Of a stretch of DNA of 64,000 bases, positions 8,379-16,939 are shown piece by piece. A model generated the notes under the pieces. That model did not search any database and was not told where the DNA came from. It saw nothing but the letters and a program-made list of their open reading frames with translations. This DNA comes from Mesorhizobium sp. M1B.F.Ca.ET.045.04.1.1 (lineage in GTDB: Bacteria > Pseudomonadota > Alphaproteobacteria > Rhizobiales > Rhizobiaceae): assembly GCF_003952465.1 (NCBI RefSeq), contig NZ_CP034448.1:868001-932000 (forward strand), in the 5' to 3' direction. A program made the position numbers and the translations under genes. How positions within the stretch are numbered: the stretch's first letter is position 1; the number at the start of each line of letters is the position of its first letter.

Positions 8379-8426
8379 CGATACTTTCCTGGAAGACGGT
8401 TCAAGCCTAGTATCGAAGATCGATAC
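8379..8426. promoter_or_regulatory. Operator with GTATCG/CGATAC half-sites between divergent genes
   Basis: A perfect inverted repeat GTATCG-AAGAT-CGATAC lies at 8410-8426, and a further CGATAC half-site at 8379-8384 lies 26 bases upstream. All are in the 112-base divergent promoter region between the propeller gene (minus strand) and the XRE-type regulator (plus strand). The second element ends 26 bases before the regulator start, which fits autorepression and control of the divergent gene. Confidence 0.6.
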
Positions 8427-8452
8427 GAATTCGTGCAGATGAGGTGCATTCC

Positions 8453-9247
8453 ATGAACGGTCCGATCTTCGAGGCGCTGAAACGGACGCTGAAGGCCAAG
8501 GGCCTGACCTACCGGACGCTGGCCGAGCGCATGGGCGTATCCGAGCCGACGGTGAAACGCATCTTCCATGAGCGGAACTGCAAGCTCGACCGGCTGATGG
8601 AGATCTGCGCCGCGGCGGAAGTGGAACTGGAGAATGTGCTGGGTTCGATGAACCGCGGACCGGGACCGGCCAACCACGTCGCGCCGGAGATCGAACGCAA
8701 ACTGGCGGCGCGGCCGGCGCTGCTCTTCGTCTTCATCATGCTGTCGGAGAAATTCACGCCCGAAGGCATCATGCGCTCGCAGGGTCTCAGCGAAGCATCG
8801 ATGTTCCTCTATCTGCGCGATCTGGAAGAGCTCGGCCTGGTGGCGCTCGGGCGCGGCCTGTCGGCGAGGCTGCTGGTGGAGACGCCGATCCAATGGGATT
8901 TCGAGGGGCCGCTGAAGCCGCATTTCGAGACGACCAACAAGAACTTCATCGGCTGGGCGATCGGCCATATGGAACGGCAGGCAACCTTCGTCAGCTTCTC
9001 GCGGCGGATGCGGCCGGAGACAGCGGAAATGGTGCGGCGGGAGGCGGAGGACCTGGCGGAACGCGCAAGGCTGCTTGCCCACCACGACCAGCACACCACG
9101 CCGGAAGACCAGCTCATCGGTTACAAATGGACCTTTGCCTTCGGGGCGACGCCATTTCCGGCAATCATGCCGATCGGGCCGCACCCGCGGGATGCGGGTG
9201 CCCGGGCGGGTGGCGGGGTGAAAGGAAGACGACCGCTCCCGGCGTAA
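8453..9247 (+). CDS. XRE-type helix-turn-helix transcriptional regulator
   Basis: Regulator of 264 residues. The N-terminal domain is a Cro/XRE helix-turn-helix (TYRTLAERMGVSEPTVKRIF, residues 20-39). The remaining 200 residues contain a second winged-helix-like segment (LSEKFTPEGIMRSQGLSEASMFLYLRDLEELGLV) and an effector region with no motif that I recognise. The ATG at 8453 is preceded by GAGG at 8 bases; a GTG three codons upstream is less likely. It is divergent from the secreted propeller gene and shares an operator region with it (8379-8426). The C-terminus (PHPRDAGARAGGGVKGRRPL) is low-complexity and may be a recent extension. Ligand unknown. Confidence 0.8.
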   Translation: MNGPIFEALKRTLKAKGLTYRTLAERMGVSEPTVKRIFHERNCKLDRLMEICAAAEVELENVLGSMNRGPGPANHVAPEIERKLAARPALLFVFIMLSEKFTPEGIMRSQGLSEASMFLYLRDLEELGLVALGRGLSARLLVETPIQWDFEGPLKPHFETTNKNFIGWAIGHMERQATFVSFSRRMRPETAEMVRREAEDLAERARLLAHHDQHTTPEDQLIGYKWTFAFGATPFPAIMPIGPHPRDAGARAGGGVKGRRPLPA

Positions 9248-9302
9248 TAGTTGAAATCTAGCGCTTGGTACCCGCAGTCCAGAAAACCGGGGAGAGTATT
9301 GG

Positions 9303-10124
9303 ATGTCGTGGAAACTCGATGAGACCGTGCAAACATCCGCGGGCACTGTGGCGGCGGGTCGACTGGGTAGCGGGCCTGCGCTCGTGCTGGCTCATGGTTG
9401 GCCGTGGTCCTCGTTCTCATGGCATCGGATCATTCCGGACCTTGCAGGGCGGTACCGCGTCCATTGGTATGACATGCCCGGATACGGGCAATCCGAAAAA
9501 GACGCGGGGCAGCGCACGTCACTCGATGTGCAAGGAAAGATATTCGCCGAGATGCTTGCTTATTGGGATATCGAGCGCCCGATCGTCATTGCGCACGATA
9601 TGGGTGGAGCGACAACGCTGCGGGCGCATTTGCTGCATGGCTGCGACTTCGACCGGTATCTGCTGATGAATGTTGTCGCGATGCGTCCTTGGGGATCGGA
9701 GTTCTTCGATCATGCGGGTCGCCATGTGGATGCCTTTCGGGGCCTGCCGCCGCATATCCACAGAGCGGTCGTAGAGGCCTACATCAAGGGAGCCATCGTA
9801 AACGACATCGATTCCGGAGATTTCGAGAAGCTTGTCGAGCCGTGGCTTTCCGAGGAAGGGCGCGCGAGCTTCTATCGCCAATTCGCGCAAGCCGATGAAA
9901 GATATACCGCCGAAGTCGAGCCCATGTTTGGGGACATACGCTGTCCGGTAAAGATAATCTGGGGCGAGGACGATCCATGGATTCCGCTGAAGCGAGGCAA
10001 AGCGCTTCATGCGTTGATCCCGCAGGCGTCGTTCGAAACGCTGCCTGGCGTCGGCCACCTGCCTCAGCTTGAAGCTCCGGATCTGGTGCTGACGCGACTG
10101 CAGGCATTTTCAGGCGGGACTTGA
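9303..10124 (+). CDS. Alpha/beta hydrolase, haloacetate dehalogenase/epoxide hydrolase type
   Basis: Soluble alpha/beta hydrolase of 273 residues. The oxyanion motif is HGWPWSS (31-37). The nucleophile elbow AHDMGG (97-102) has Asp99 rather than Ser, which marks the haloalkane/haloacetate dehalogenase and epoxide hydrolase branch instead of esterases. The acid is in GEDDPWIP (about Asp223/224), and the catalytic His252 is in GVGHLPQLE. The cap region (about 125-205) includes RYTAEVEPMF. Codon use is slightly less GC-biased at third positions than in its neighbours (for example several GAT, AAA and TAT codons), which could mean horizontal arrival. It is monocistronic. The reaction is probably hydrolysis of a small halogenated acid or an epoxide; the exact substrate cannot be told. 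Confidence 0.8.
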   Translation: MSWKLDETVQTSAGTVAAGRLGSGPALVLAHGWPWSSFSWHRIIPDLAGRYRVHWYDMPGYGQSEKDAGQRTSLDVQGKIFAEMLAYWDIERPIVIAHDMGGATTLRAHLLHGCDFDRYLLMNVVAMRPWGSEFFDHAGRHVDAFRGLPPHIHRAVVEAYIKGAIVNDIDSGDFEKLVEPWLSEEGRASFYRQFAQADERYTAEVEPMFGDIRCPVKIIWGEDDPWIPLKRGKALHALIPQASFETLPGVGHLPQLEAPDLVLTRLQAFSGGT

Positions 10125-10277
10125 TGACATCTCTGCAAGGCACCAGTCATCGATGGTTTCGTCAGCCTTGGCGGCCGCAAAAAATCTTCCTCCCCTGCGG
10201 GAGGGTTAGGGATGGGATATGCGACCGGAGTTTGTTGCCTGACATAGCCCTCGGAGAGACCGGATTTTCGCTCCAAG

Positions 10278-11216
10278 TCAGCCGACGGCCGCGGCTGCGT
10301 CTTCCCGCTGGCCGGCGAGATCGTCGCGCGCCTTGCGCGCGAGCTTTTTGGCCGAGCGCCTGGGGCTGTCGCCGAACAAGTCGGCGGCCTCGGCAAGGCA
10401 GGCCTTGCCGAGGCTCTTTTCCGAGCGTTTCAGGAGCTTGCGCAGAAGCTTCGTATCTTCCGGCGGGCCGAGCGGCTCGCCATCGGCGGCGAGCAGCGCG
10501 CGCATGACGAAGACATCATGCAGTTCGCCGAGCAGCTCGCCAAGCTTGTCGACGGCCTTGCGGCGCGCCTTGATCGGCGTCGGCCACAGGCGGCCGAGCA
10601 GCGACAGATGCATCGAGTGCGTCTTGGCCGCCTTGCGCAGATCGTGAAAGTCATCGGCCTCGCCGCGCGAGCCGGCCTTGTCCAGCGCCTTTTTCGCCCG
10701 CCGCAAGGTGGCGCGGGCGCCTTCGGCCAGGATGTCGGCAGCCTGCTCGGGCTGGTCGGGCAGGGCCAGCCTGTCGATCCGCTCCAGCCCTTCCTGGCAG
10801 GCGGTGACAGCGGCATTGATGGCGGCATCGAGGCCGGGACCGGCATGGAGCTCATGCTGGCGCAGCAGCAGCCGATCGCGGACGGGGTCGAGACCGCCGC
10901 CGGCGGTCTGTTCCGGAAAGGCATCCGCCAGGCGGTCGATGGTCTCGATGAGAGCGGTGGCCTCGCGCGGGCCGGAAAGCAGCGCCGACACCTGCTTATA
11001 ACATTCGTTTTCGGTCTGGCAGAACGGTTCGTCTCCGGAACGAACCAGGCGCAGCAAGGCACGGATGCTCTTCAGCCGCTTGCGGCATTTGTGCAGTCCC
11101 TGTTCCGGCTTGTCGCGCGCCGTCTCAAGATGGCCGAGCGCCCTGCCAATCTCGTCGGCCAATATGCGCCTGACCTCGCCGGTCAGCGGCAAGCGCGGAT
11201 CGATGCGAAAGCTCAT
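10278..11216 (-). CDS. CHAD domain protein
   Basis: Cytosolic alpha-helical CHAD domain protein of 312 residues. The conserved histidines and basic residues that bind polyphosphate in this family are visible in LHKCRKRLKSIRALLRLVR (residues about 41-59) and in the second half, FHDLRKAAKTHSMHLSLLGRLW. The ATG at 11216 overlaps the stop of the CYTH gene by four bases, so both are translated together. CHAD and CYTH are frequently fused or adjacent; the pair is thought to act on or sense inorganic polyphosphate or triphosphate. The C-terminus is rich in Lys/Arg (RRSAKKLARKARDDLAG), consistent with polyanion binding. The cellular role is inferred from the family. Confidence 0.88.
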   Translation of the reverse strand: MSFRIDPRLPLTGEVRRILADEIGRALGHLETARDKPEQGLHKCRKRLKSIRALLRLVRSGDEPFCQTENECYKQVSALLSGPREATALIETIDRLADAFPEQTAGGGLDPVRDRLLLRQHELHAGPGLDAAINAAVTACQEGLERIDRLALPDQPEQAADILAEGARATLRRAKKALDKAGSRGEADDFHDLRKAAKTHSMHLSLLGRLWPTPIKARRKAVDKLGELLGELHDVFVMRALLAADGEPLGPPEDTKLLRKLLKRSEKSLGKACLAEAADLFGDSPRRSAKKLARKARDDLAGQREDAAAAVG

Positions 11217-11686
11217 GCGGCGATCTCCGGAATCTCCCCGAGGGCCAGCGACGCGTTGTAGAATTTCTGTTCGCCGGTGACCTCGCGGCCGAGCCAGTCG
11301 GGCAGCATTTCGTCAGGTACGTCCTCCGGCGTCTCCAGCTCCGCGACCACGAGCCCCGAGAGCACTCCGCCGAACACATCGACTTCGTAGAGATAGCCAC
11401 GGTGTCTAACATGGTGGCGTGTCTTCTCGATGACACGCCCGATGGCGAACGCCATCAATTCCTCGGCCTCGTGTAGAGGGATCGGATATTCGAACTCGTC
11501 GCGCTCGCGCGCCCTGTCGCCGAACTTCAACGTCAGCTCGGCGGAACGCCCGTCGCTGATGCGGACACGCACCGTGCGGCCGGGCTGCGCGGCGACGTAG
11601 AACTGGCGAATGCGGATATCCGCCTCGACCAGGCTACGCCAAGCGGGATCAGAGACCAGGAACTTGCGCTCGACTTCCTTGCCCAT
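11213..11686 (-). CDS. CYTH domain triphosphate tunnel metalloenzyme
   Basis: CYTH family protein of 157 residues. The signature ExExK is at residues 4-8 (EVERK), and the acidic and basic residues that line the tunnel are in TVRVRISDGRSAELTLKF, FEYPIPLHEAEEL and LVVAELETPEDV. The short single-domain form resembles bacterial inorganic triphosphatases of the YgiF/NeuTTM type, which hydrolyse tripolyphosphate with a divalent metal. It is the first gene of a two-gene operon with the CHAD protein (ATGA overlap). It lies divergent from the TetR gene, with 90 bases between, and that region contains the palindromic operator at 11747, so it could be touched by the same regulator. Confidence 0.88.
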   Translation of the reverse strand: MGKEVERKFLVSDPAWRSLVEADIRIRQFYVAAQPGRTVRVRISDGRSAELTLKFGDRARERDEFEYPIPLHEAEELMAFAIGRVIEKTRHHVRHRGYLYEVDVFGGVLSGLVVAELETPEDVPDEMLPDWLGREVTGEQKFYNASLALGEIPEIAA

Positions 11687-11746
11687 GGCCGCGCACTAAA
11701 GCCCGCGCGGACGGAGATGGCAAGCCGAGTCGGGATTCAATTTGAC

Positions 11747-11768
11747 TTTAATCAATCGATTGATTAAA
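11747..11768. promoter_or_regulatory. 22-bp perfect palindrome, probable CecR/TetR operator
   Basis: TTTAATCAATC is followed immediately by its exact complement GATTGATTAAA. It lies 9 bases before the ATG of the TetR-type regulator. A 22-bp perfect palindrome at this place is what a TetR homodimer would bind, covering the start region and blocking the operon. It is AT-rich in an otherwise GC-rich context. Confidence 0.75.
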
Positions 11769-11776
11769 CTAATGTC

Positions 11777-12481
11777 ATGGGCAAGCAAACGAACGTCAAA
11801 AGGCCACAACGCGAGGCCTCTCCCGCCGATCAAACGCGCGCGGCGCTTGTCCATGCCGCGCTCAAGCTGTTCGGACGGCAGGGCTTCGACGGCACCTCGA
11901 CGCGCGAGATCGCGGCCGAGGCCAAGGCCAATATCGGCTCCATCGCCTATCATTTCGGCGGCAAGGAAGGTTTACGCGCCGCCGCCGCCGACTTCATCGT
12001 CGAGACCATCCAGGGGATCGCTGGCCAGGCGCTCGGTGCGCCCCAAGCGGCCGCGGCCTCAAACCCGGAAGCCGCACGGGCGCAACTCTTTGCCGCGCTG
12101 GAGCGGATGGTCGGCTTTGTCGTGGCAAGCCCCCAGGCCGGCGAGATCGTACAATTCGTACTCCGCGAGCTGTCGCACCCGACGGCGGCTCTCGACCGCA
12201 TCTATGCCGGCGTTTTCGAGCCGACGCATCGCCGGCTTTGCCAGATCTGGGAACAGGCGACCGGCGAGCCGGCAGAGAGCGAGAATACCAAGCTCACCGT
12301 GTTCACCGTTATCGGCCAGGTCATTTATTTCCGGATCGGGCGCGAGGCGGTGATGCGCAGGATGGGCTGGCGCGAGATCGGCGACAAAGAGGCCGCCAAG
12401 GTCGTGGCGGTCGCGACCGACAACCTCAGGGCAATGCTGGCGGCGCGTGTGCCGGCCGCCGGCAGGAAGGGCAAATCATGA
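11777..12481 (+). CDS. TetR family regulator, CecR (YbiH)-like
   Basis: TetR regulator of 234 residues. The helix-turn-helix is at about residues 18-62 (ALKLFGRQGFDGTSTREIAA, then ANIGSIAYHFGGKEGLRAAA). The C-terminal ligand domain matches the CecR/YbiH (DUF1956) type, with LERMVGFVVASPQAGEIVQF and TVIGQVIYFRIGREAVMRRM. In E. coli, CecR controls an operon with a HlyD protein and ABC exporter genes (ybhGFSR). Here the next three genes are the same set, each overlapping the previous stop by four bases. The start at 11777 follows the 22-bp palindrome by 8 bases; another ATG five bases upstream is in a different frame. It likely represses its own operon and is released by a toxic ligand. Confidence 0.88.
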   Translation: MGKQTNVKRPQREASPADQTRAALVHAALKLFGRQGFDGTSTREIAAEAKANIGSIAYHFGGKEGLRAAAADFIVETIQGIAGQALGAPQAAAASNPEAARAQLFAALERMVGFVVASPQAGEIVQFVLRELSHPTAALDRIYAGVFEPTHRRLCQIWEQATGEPAESENTKLTVFTVIGQVIYFRIGREAVMRRMGWREIGDKEAAKVVAVATDNLRAMLAARVPAAGRKGKS

Positions 12482-13443
12482 GTTTTCTCTGCTCCCTGCC
12501 GCTTGCGGCGCAATTGTTCGGCGCCTGCGCGCCGGCGGCGCCGCTCGCCGTCGGCTATGTCGAGGGCGAATACGTGCTGCTCGCGCCGATCGAGGTGGCG
12601 CAGGTCGAGACGGTCGCCGTCACGCGCGGCGACCGCGTCGAGCCGGGTGCTCCGGTGGTGACGCTGGAAAGCGCCGACGCCAAGATCGCCGTAGTGCAGG
12701 CTGAGGCAGCACTCGCACAGGCTAAGGCCCAGCTCGCCGATCTGCAGGTCGGCAAGCGCCCGGAAGAGATAGCGGTGCTCAAGGCCGAGGTCGACATGGC
12801 GAAGGCGCAGGCCGCCGACGCCAAGCGCAAATATGACCGCGCCAGCGACCTCTACAAGCGCGGCACCGGCACGCAGGCCGACTACGACACCGCTTCGGCT
12901 TCGCTGGAGACGGCCAACGCGCAGGTCGGCCAGGCGGAGGCCAACCTCGCCGTCGGCGGCCTGCCGGCGCGGGCCGAGACGATCAAGGCGGCCGAGAACC
13001 AGGTCAAGCAGGCGCAATCGGAACTGGGACAGGCCGAGTGGCGCCTGTCGAAGCGCGTGCTGACGGCACCTTCCCCCGGCCGCGTCAACGATGTCATCCG
13101 CAATCCGGGCGACACCGCCGGACCGACCGCGCCGGTGCTCTCGATGCTGCCGGACGGCGCCGTGAAGCTCAGCGTCTATGTGCCGGAGGCCGCCTTCTCC
13201 TCGGTCAAGGTCGGCACATTGCTCAGCGTCCGTTGCGACGGCTGCGGGCCGGATGTGAAGGCGCGCGTCAGCTATGTGTCGCCCGATCCGGAATTCACCC
13301 CGCCGGTGATCTACTCGCTGGAGAACCGGCAGAAGCTGGTGTTTCTGGTCGAGGCGCGGCCGGAGGGCGGTGCCGGCCCGCTGCAGCCCGGCCAGATCGT
13401 CGATGTCGACTTGGCGGACCTCGGGGCGGACCTCGGAAAATGA
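12478..13443 (+). CDS. HlyD family periplasmic adaptor (YbhG-like)
   Basis: Membrane-fusion adaptor of 321 residues that links an inner-membrane ABC exporter to the periplasm or an outer-membrane channel. The N-terminus is a short signal (MSFLCSLPLAAQLFGACAP) with an imperfect lipobox-like LFGAC, so it may be a lipoprotein. Next come a biotinyl-lipoyl half (VTRGDRVEPGAPVVTLES), a long alpha-helical coiled-coil hairpin (about residues 75-185, rich in Ala, Gln and Lys), the second lipoyl half (LTAPSPGRVNDV) and a beta-barrel domain. The start codon lies within the stop of the regulator (ATGA). It is the second gene of the CecR-type operon. The YbhG assignment rests on operon order and overall pattern. 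Confidence 0.88.
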   Translation: MSFLCSLPLAAQLFGACAPAAPLAVGYVEGEYVLLAPIEVAQVETVAVTRGDRVEPGAPVVTLESADAKIAVVQAEAALAQAKAQLADLQVGKRPEEIAVLKAEVDMAKAQAADAKRKYDRASDLYKRGTGTQADYDTASASLETANAQVGQAEANLAVGGLPARAETIKAAENQVKQAQSELGQAEWRLSKRVLTAPSPGRVNDVIRNPGDTAGPTAPVLSMLPDGAVKLSVYVPEAAFSSVKVGTLLSVRCDGCGPDVKARVSYVSPDPEFTPPVIYSLENRQKLVFLVEARPEGGAGPLQPGQIVDVDLADLGADLGK

Positions 13444-14360
13444 GCGTCATCGACGTCCGCGGACTGGTCAAGCGCTTTGGCGACAAGACCGTCGTCGACC
13501 ATGTGACGATGACGGTCGCCGAGGGCGAGATAGTCGGCTTCCTCGGGCCGAACGGCTCGGGCAAGACGACGACCATCCGCATCATGTGCGGGCTTTTGAC
13601 GCCGGACGAGGGCGAGGGCACGGTGCTGGGGTTCGACATCCTTACCGATGCGCTGAGGATCAAGCGCGAAGTCGGCTACATGACGCAGAAGTTCTCGTTC
13701 TACGAGGATCTGACGATCGGCGAAAATCTCGAATTCGTGGCGCGGCTGTACCGGCTGAGGCCGGTCGAGCACTATGTGTCGCGCACGCTGCAGGATCTCG
13801 GCCTGGCGACGCGCCGAAACCAGCTGGCCGGAACGCTTTCCGGCGGCTGGAAGCAGCGGCTGGCTCTGGCCGCCTGCATTATGCACCAGCCGAAACTGCT
13901 GCTGCTCGACGAGCCGACGGCGGGCGTCGACCCGAAAGCGCGGCGCGAGTTCTGGGACGAGATCCACAGGCTGGCGAGCGGCGGACTGACGGTGCTCGTC
14001 TCCACCCACTACATGGACGAAGCCGAGCGCTGCCACCGCATCAGCTACATCTCCTACGGCAAGATGCTCGCCACCGGCACGGTGGACGAGGTGGTGAGGA
14101 ATGCCGGCCTGACCACCTTCGTGCTGCAGGGACCGCGTCTCGACCAGGTCGCCGAGGCGCTGCAGGGCCGCCCCGGCGTCGATCAGGTGGCGCCGTTCGG
14201 CGCGACGCTGCATGTCGTCGGCTCCGACAAGGCGGCGCTGGAAAAGGCGCTTGCCGATGTCGAGAAGGAACACAAGGGCGTGACGGTGACGCCGGGCGAG
14301 ACCAGCCTGGAAGACGTCTTCATCCAGTTCATGTCCGGCTCGAAGGACAACATGGCATGA
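13440..14360 (+). CDS. ABC transporter ATPase (YbhF-like, single nucleotide-binding domain)
   Basis: ATP-binding subunit of 306 residues for the efflux system. Walker A is GPNGSGKTT (residues 36-44), the signature is LSGGWKQR (about 133-140), Walker B is LLLLDEP, and the H-loop is STHYMDEAE. The C-terminal 80 residues (from LTTFVLQGPRLDQVAEAL) form the extension found in ABC-2 exporter ATPases. E. coli YbhF has two ATPase domains, while this protein has one, so it must pair as a homodimer. It is translationally coupled at both ends by ATGA overlaps. Partner permease: the next gene. Confidence 0.9.
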   Translation: MSVIDVRGLVKRFGDKTVVDHVTMTVAEGEIVGFLGPNGSGKTTTIRIMCGLLTPDEGEGTVLGFDILTDALRIKREVGYMTQKFSFYEDLTIGENLEFVARLYRLRPVEHYVSRTLQDLGLATRRNQLAGTLSGGWKQRLALAACIMHQPKLLLLDEPTAGVDPKARREFWDEIHRLASGGLTVLVSTHYMDEAERCHRISYISYGKMLATGTVDEVVRNAGLTTFVLQGPRLDQVAEALQGRPGVDQVAPFGATLHVVGSDKAALEKALADVEKEHKGVTVTPGETSLEDVFIQFMSGSKDNMA

Positions 14361-15505
14361 AAGATGGCTTGAGAGCGGTCTTCTCCTTCGCGAGACTCGG
14401 CGCGCTGCTGATCAAGGAGTTCATCCAGATGCGGCGCGACCGCATCACCTTCGCCATGATGCTCGGCGTGCCGCTGATCCAGCTGGTGCTGTTCGGCTAT
14501 GCCATCAACAACGATCCGAAGAGCCTGCCGGCCGCGCTGGTCGCGACCAGCAGCGATCCCTATACGCGGGCGATGGTCTCGGCGCTGCAGACGACCGGCT
14601 ACTACCGTTTCGACCATGTGGCGCAAAGCGCTGCCGAAGCCGAGTTCCTGATGGCGCGCGGCGACGTCGCCTTCGTCGTCACCATCCCAGCCGATTTCGC
14701 GCGGCGGGTGGAGCGCGGCGACAACCCGCAGATCCTGATCGAGGCCGACGCCACCGACCCGGCGGTGGCCAGCGGCGCCATCTCGACGCTGAGCACCGTT
14801 GCCGGCCAGGCGCTGCTGAGAGCGCAGGGCATGCAGGAAGCGGCCAAGGAGGCGGCGCGCGGCCAGCTCGATGTCGTGGTGCACCGCCGCTACAACCCGG
14901 AAGGCATCTCGCAATACAACATCGTTCCCGGCCTGCTCGGCGTCATCCTGCAGATGACGATGGTGATGATGACTTCGATCGCGCTGACTCGCGAGACCGA
15001 GCGCGGCACGATGGAAAATCTGCTCGCTATGCCCTCCAGTCCGCTTGAGATCATGCTGGGCAAGGTGCTGCCCTATCTGGTCGTCGGCGCGGTGCAGGTG
15101 GTGGTGGTGCTGGCGGCGGCGAAGCTTCTGTTTTCGATACCTTTCATGGGCTCGCTGTCGCTCTTGTTGTCGGCGGTGCTGGTGTTCGTGTTGGCGCTGG
15201 TGCTGCTCGGCTACACGATCTCGACGATCGCACGCACGCAGATGCAGGCGCTGCAGCTCACCTTCTTCTTCTTCCTGCCCTCGATCATGCTGTCGGGCTT
15301 CATGTTCCCCTATCGCGGCATGCCGGGCTGGGCGCAGATCTTCGGCGAGATTTTTCCGCTGACGCATTTCCTGCGCATCACCCGCGCCGTCATGCTGAAG
15401 GGCGCCGAGCTGCCGGCGGTGGCGACCGAGATCGGCTGGCTGGTGGTGTTCGTGGCGTTGTTTGCCGGCGTGGCGCTGGTGCGGTTCAGGCGGACGCTGG
15501 ATTGA
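14357..15505 (+). CDS. ABC-2 type permease (YbhR/YhhJ-like)
   Basis: Inner-membrane permease of 382 residues, last gene of the CecR-type operon. One helix near the N-terminus (about residues 28-48) is followed by a large periplasmic domain (to about residue 185) and then five more helices, the ABC-2 layout of YbhR/YhhJ. Family segments are KEFIQMRRDRITFAMML, YNIVPGLLGVILQMTMVMMTSIALTRE and LPSIMLSGFMFPYRGMP. Only one permease gene is present, whereas E. coli has two (ybhS and ybhR), so a homodimer is expected. The substrate is probably a cationic drug or toxic metabolite, by analogy with the E. coli system. Confidence 0.9.
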   Translation: MKDGLRAVFSFARLGALLIKEFIQMRRDRITFAMMLGVPLIQLVLFGYAINNDPKSLPAALVATSSDPYTRAMVSALQTTGYYRFDHVAQSAAEAEFLMARGDVAFVVTIPADFARRVERGDNPQILIEADATDPAVASGAISTLSTVAGQALLRAQGMQEAAKEAARGQLDVVVHRRYNPEGISQYNIVPGLLGVILQMTMVMMTSIALTRETERGTMENLLAMPSSPLEIMLGKVLPYLVVGAVQVVVVLAAAKLLFSIPFMGSLSLLLSAVLVFVLALVLLGYTISTIARTQMQALQLTFFFFLPSIMLSGFMFPYRGMPGWAQIFGEIFPLTHFLRITRAVMLKGAELPAVATEIGWLVVFVALFAGVALVRFRRTLD

Positions 15506-15546
15506 AGTCACCGAAGACTTCTTGCACACAAAAGCCTAAGGCCGGC

Positions 15547-15715
15547 GGGACAGCACCCCCTCTGCCCTACCGGGCATCTGCCCCGCAAGGGGGAGATTGG
15601 CAGCTCCGGCGCTCCGCTTCTCCTGTGACGTTGGAGATTGGCGAAAGCGGCGGCGACAGCTGATCTCCCCCCTTGCGGGGGAGATGTCCGGCAGGACAGA
15701 GGGGGTGCTCAAGCG
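15547..15715. repeat. Type B intergenic repeat, complete element
   Basis: Left arm GCACCCCCTCTGCCCTACCG, hairpin (GCCCCGC AAG GGGGAG), core in reverse orientation GACGTTGGAGATTGGCGAAA (15627-15646), then the inverted right arm ending GACAGAGGGGGTGC. It fills the gap between the convergent efflux operon and the dehydratase gene, where it may work as a bidirectional transcription end. Confidence 0.8.
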
Positions 15716-15746
15716 CGGCACTTCCAGCGTGGGGCCGCTGCACCTC

Positions 15747-16724
15747 TTAGGCCGTGGCCATGATCTGCGCATAAGTGCCGAAATCGACATTGCCGCCGGA
15801 AAGCACCACCGCCACGCATTTGCCGGCGAGGTCGATCTCGCCGGATGACAGCGCCGCGAGCGCGACACAGCCGCCGGGCTCGACCACCAGCTTCAGATGG
15901 GCCATGGCGTCGCGCATCGCTTGCGCGGCGGCCCTGTCGGAGACCGCGATGGCGCCGGCGAGATTTTTGCGGTTGATCTCGAAGGTGATGGCGCCGGGTT
16001 CGGCGGTAAGCAGCGCATCGCAGATCGAGGTGTGGCCGGGCTCGTTCGGGACCCTTTCGCCCTTGGCGAGCGAGCGGCGCGTGTCGTCGAAATGTTCCGG
16101 CTCGACCGCCCAGACTGCGGTGCCCGGCGAAGCATCCTTGACAGCGACGGAAATGCCGCTCGACAGACCGCCGCCGCCGCAGGGCACGACGACAGCATCG
16201 AGGCTGACGCCCAATGCCTTCGCTTGCCTCATCAGCTCCAGCCCGATGGTGCCCTGGCCGGCAATGATGGCCGGATCGTCGAAGGGCGGCACCAGCACCA
16301 TGCCCTTCTCGATATAGGGACGAACGACGGTCATGCGGTCGTCCTTGAAGCGGTCGAACGGCACCACCTCGGCGCCCATCTTGCGGACATTGCCCACTTT
16401 AAGCGCCGGCGCGTCGACAGGCATGGCGATGACCGCCCTGACGCCGAACATGGCGGCCGAAGCGGCAACGCCTTGCGCGTGATTTCCGGAAGAAAAGGCA
16501 ACGACGCCGCGGCTGCGCTCCTCTTCGCTCAGCGACGACAATTTGTTGTAGGCGCCGCGGATCTTGAAGGAACCGGTGCGCTGCAGCGTCTCCGGCTTGA
16601 ACAGGATGCGGCCGCCATGGCGCTTGTTGAGCTCCGGCGATTCGATCAGCGGCGTTTCCACGACCAGGCCGGAAAGCCGCGCGGCGGCGGCGTGGATGTC
16701 GGAGATGCCGGGGAGAGTGGTCAT
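15747..16724 (-). CDS. Serine/threonine dehydratase family PLP enzyme
   Basis: Fold-type II PLP enzyme of 325 residues related to catabolic threonine dehydratase, serine racemase and hydroxyaspartate ammonia-lyase. The PLP lysine is Lys54 in GSFKIRGA. The asparagine loop is SSGNHAQG, and the phosphate-binding glycine loop is PCGGGGLSSG. It lacks the C-terminal ACT-like regulatory domain of biosynthetic IlvA, so it is the short, catabolic type. It probably forms 2-oxobutanoate or pyruvate plus ammonia from Thr or Ser. It is monocistronic. The alternatives within the family cannot be separated by motif. Confidence 0.85.
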   Translation of the reverse strand: MTTLPGISDIHAAAARLSGLVVETPLIESPELNKRHGGRILFKPETLQRTGSFKIRGAYNKLSSLSEEERSRGVVAFSSGNHAQGVAASAAMFGVRAVIAMPVDAPALKVGNVRKMGAEVVPFDRFKDDRMTVVRPYIEKGMVLVPPFDDPAIIAGQGTIGLELMRQAKALGVSLDAVVVPCGGGGLSSGISVAVKDASPGTAVWAVEPEHFDDTRRSLAKGERVPNEPGHTSICDALLTAEPGAITFEINRKNLAGAIAVSDRAAAQAMRDAMAHLKLVVEPGGCVALAALSSGEIDLAGKCVAVVLSGGNVDFGTYAQIMATA

Positions 16725-16839
16725 GGGTGTGGTCTCGCGGAAAAACGGTGAACCTATGCTGCCCGGAAATTATGCCGGCGCGCCAACGAAAAAATGTGAT
16801 GGAGACAATGTTTGGGATGCGACAGACGGCGAAGCGCGT

Positions 16840-16872
16840 AATCTCCCCCCTTGCGGGGGAGATTGGCAGCTT
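16840..16872. repeat. Type B hairpin remnant
   Basis: Isolated hairpin ATCTCCCCCCTTGCG/GGGGGAGAT of a type B arm followed by TGGCAGC. No partner arm is seen. It lies downstream of the gene ending at 16940 and upstream of the dehydratase promoter, and could form a terminator-like stem. Confidence 0.5.
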
Positions 16873-16939
16873 TAGCGCCGACGCCCTTCCTGAAGTACGC
16901 CACGGTGAGACGACCCTCTGGCCGTCTCTCGGCAGCCGC

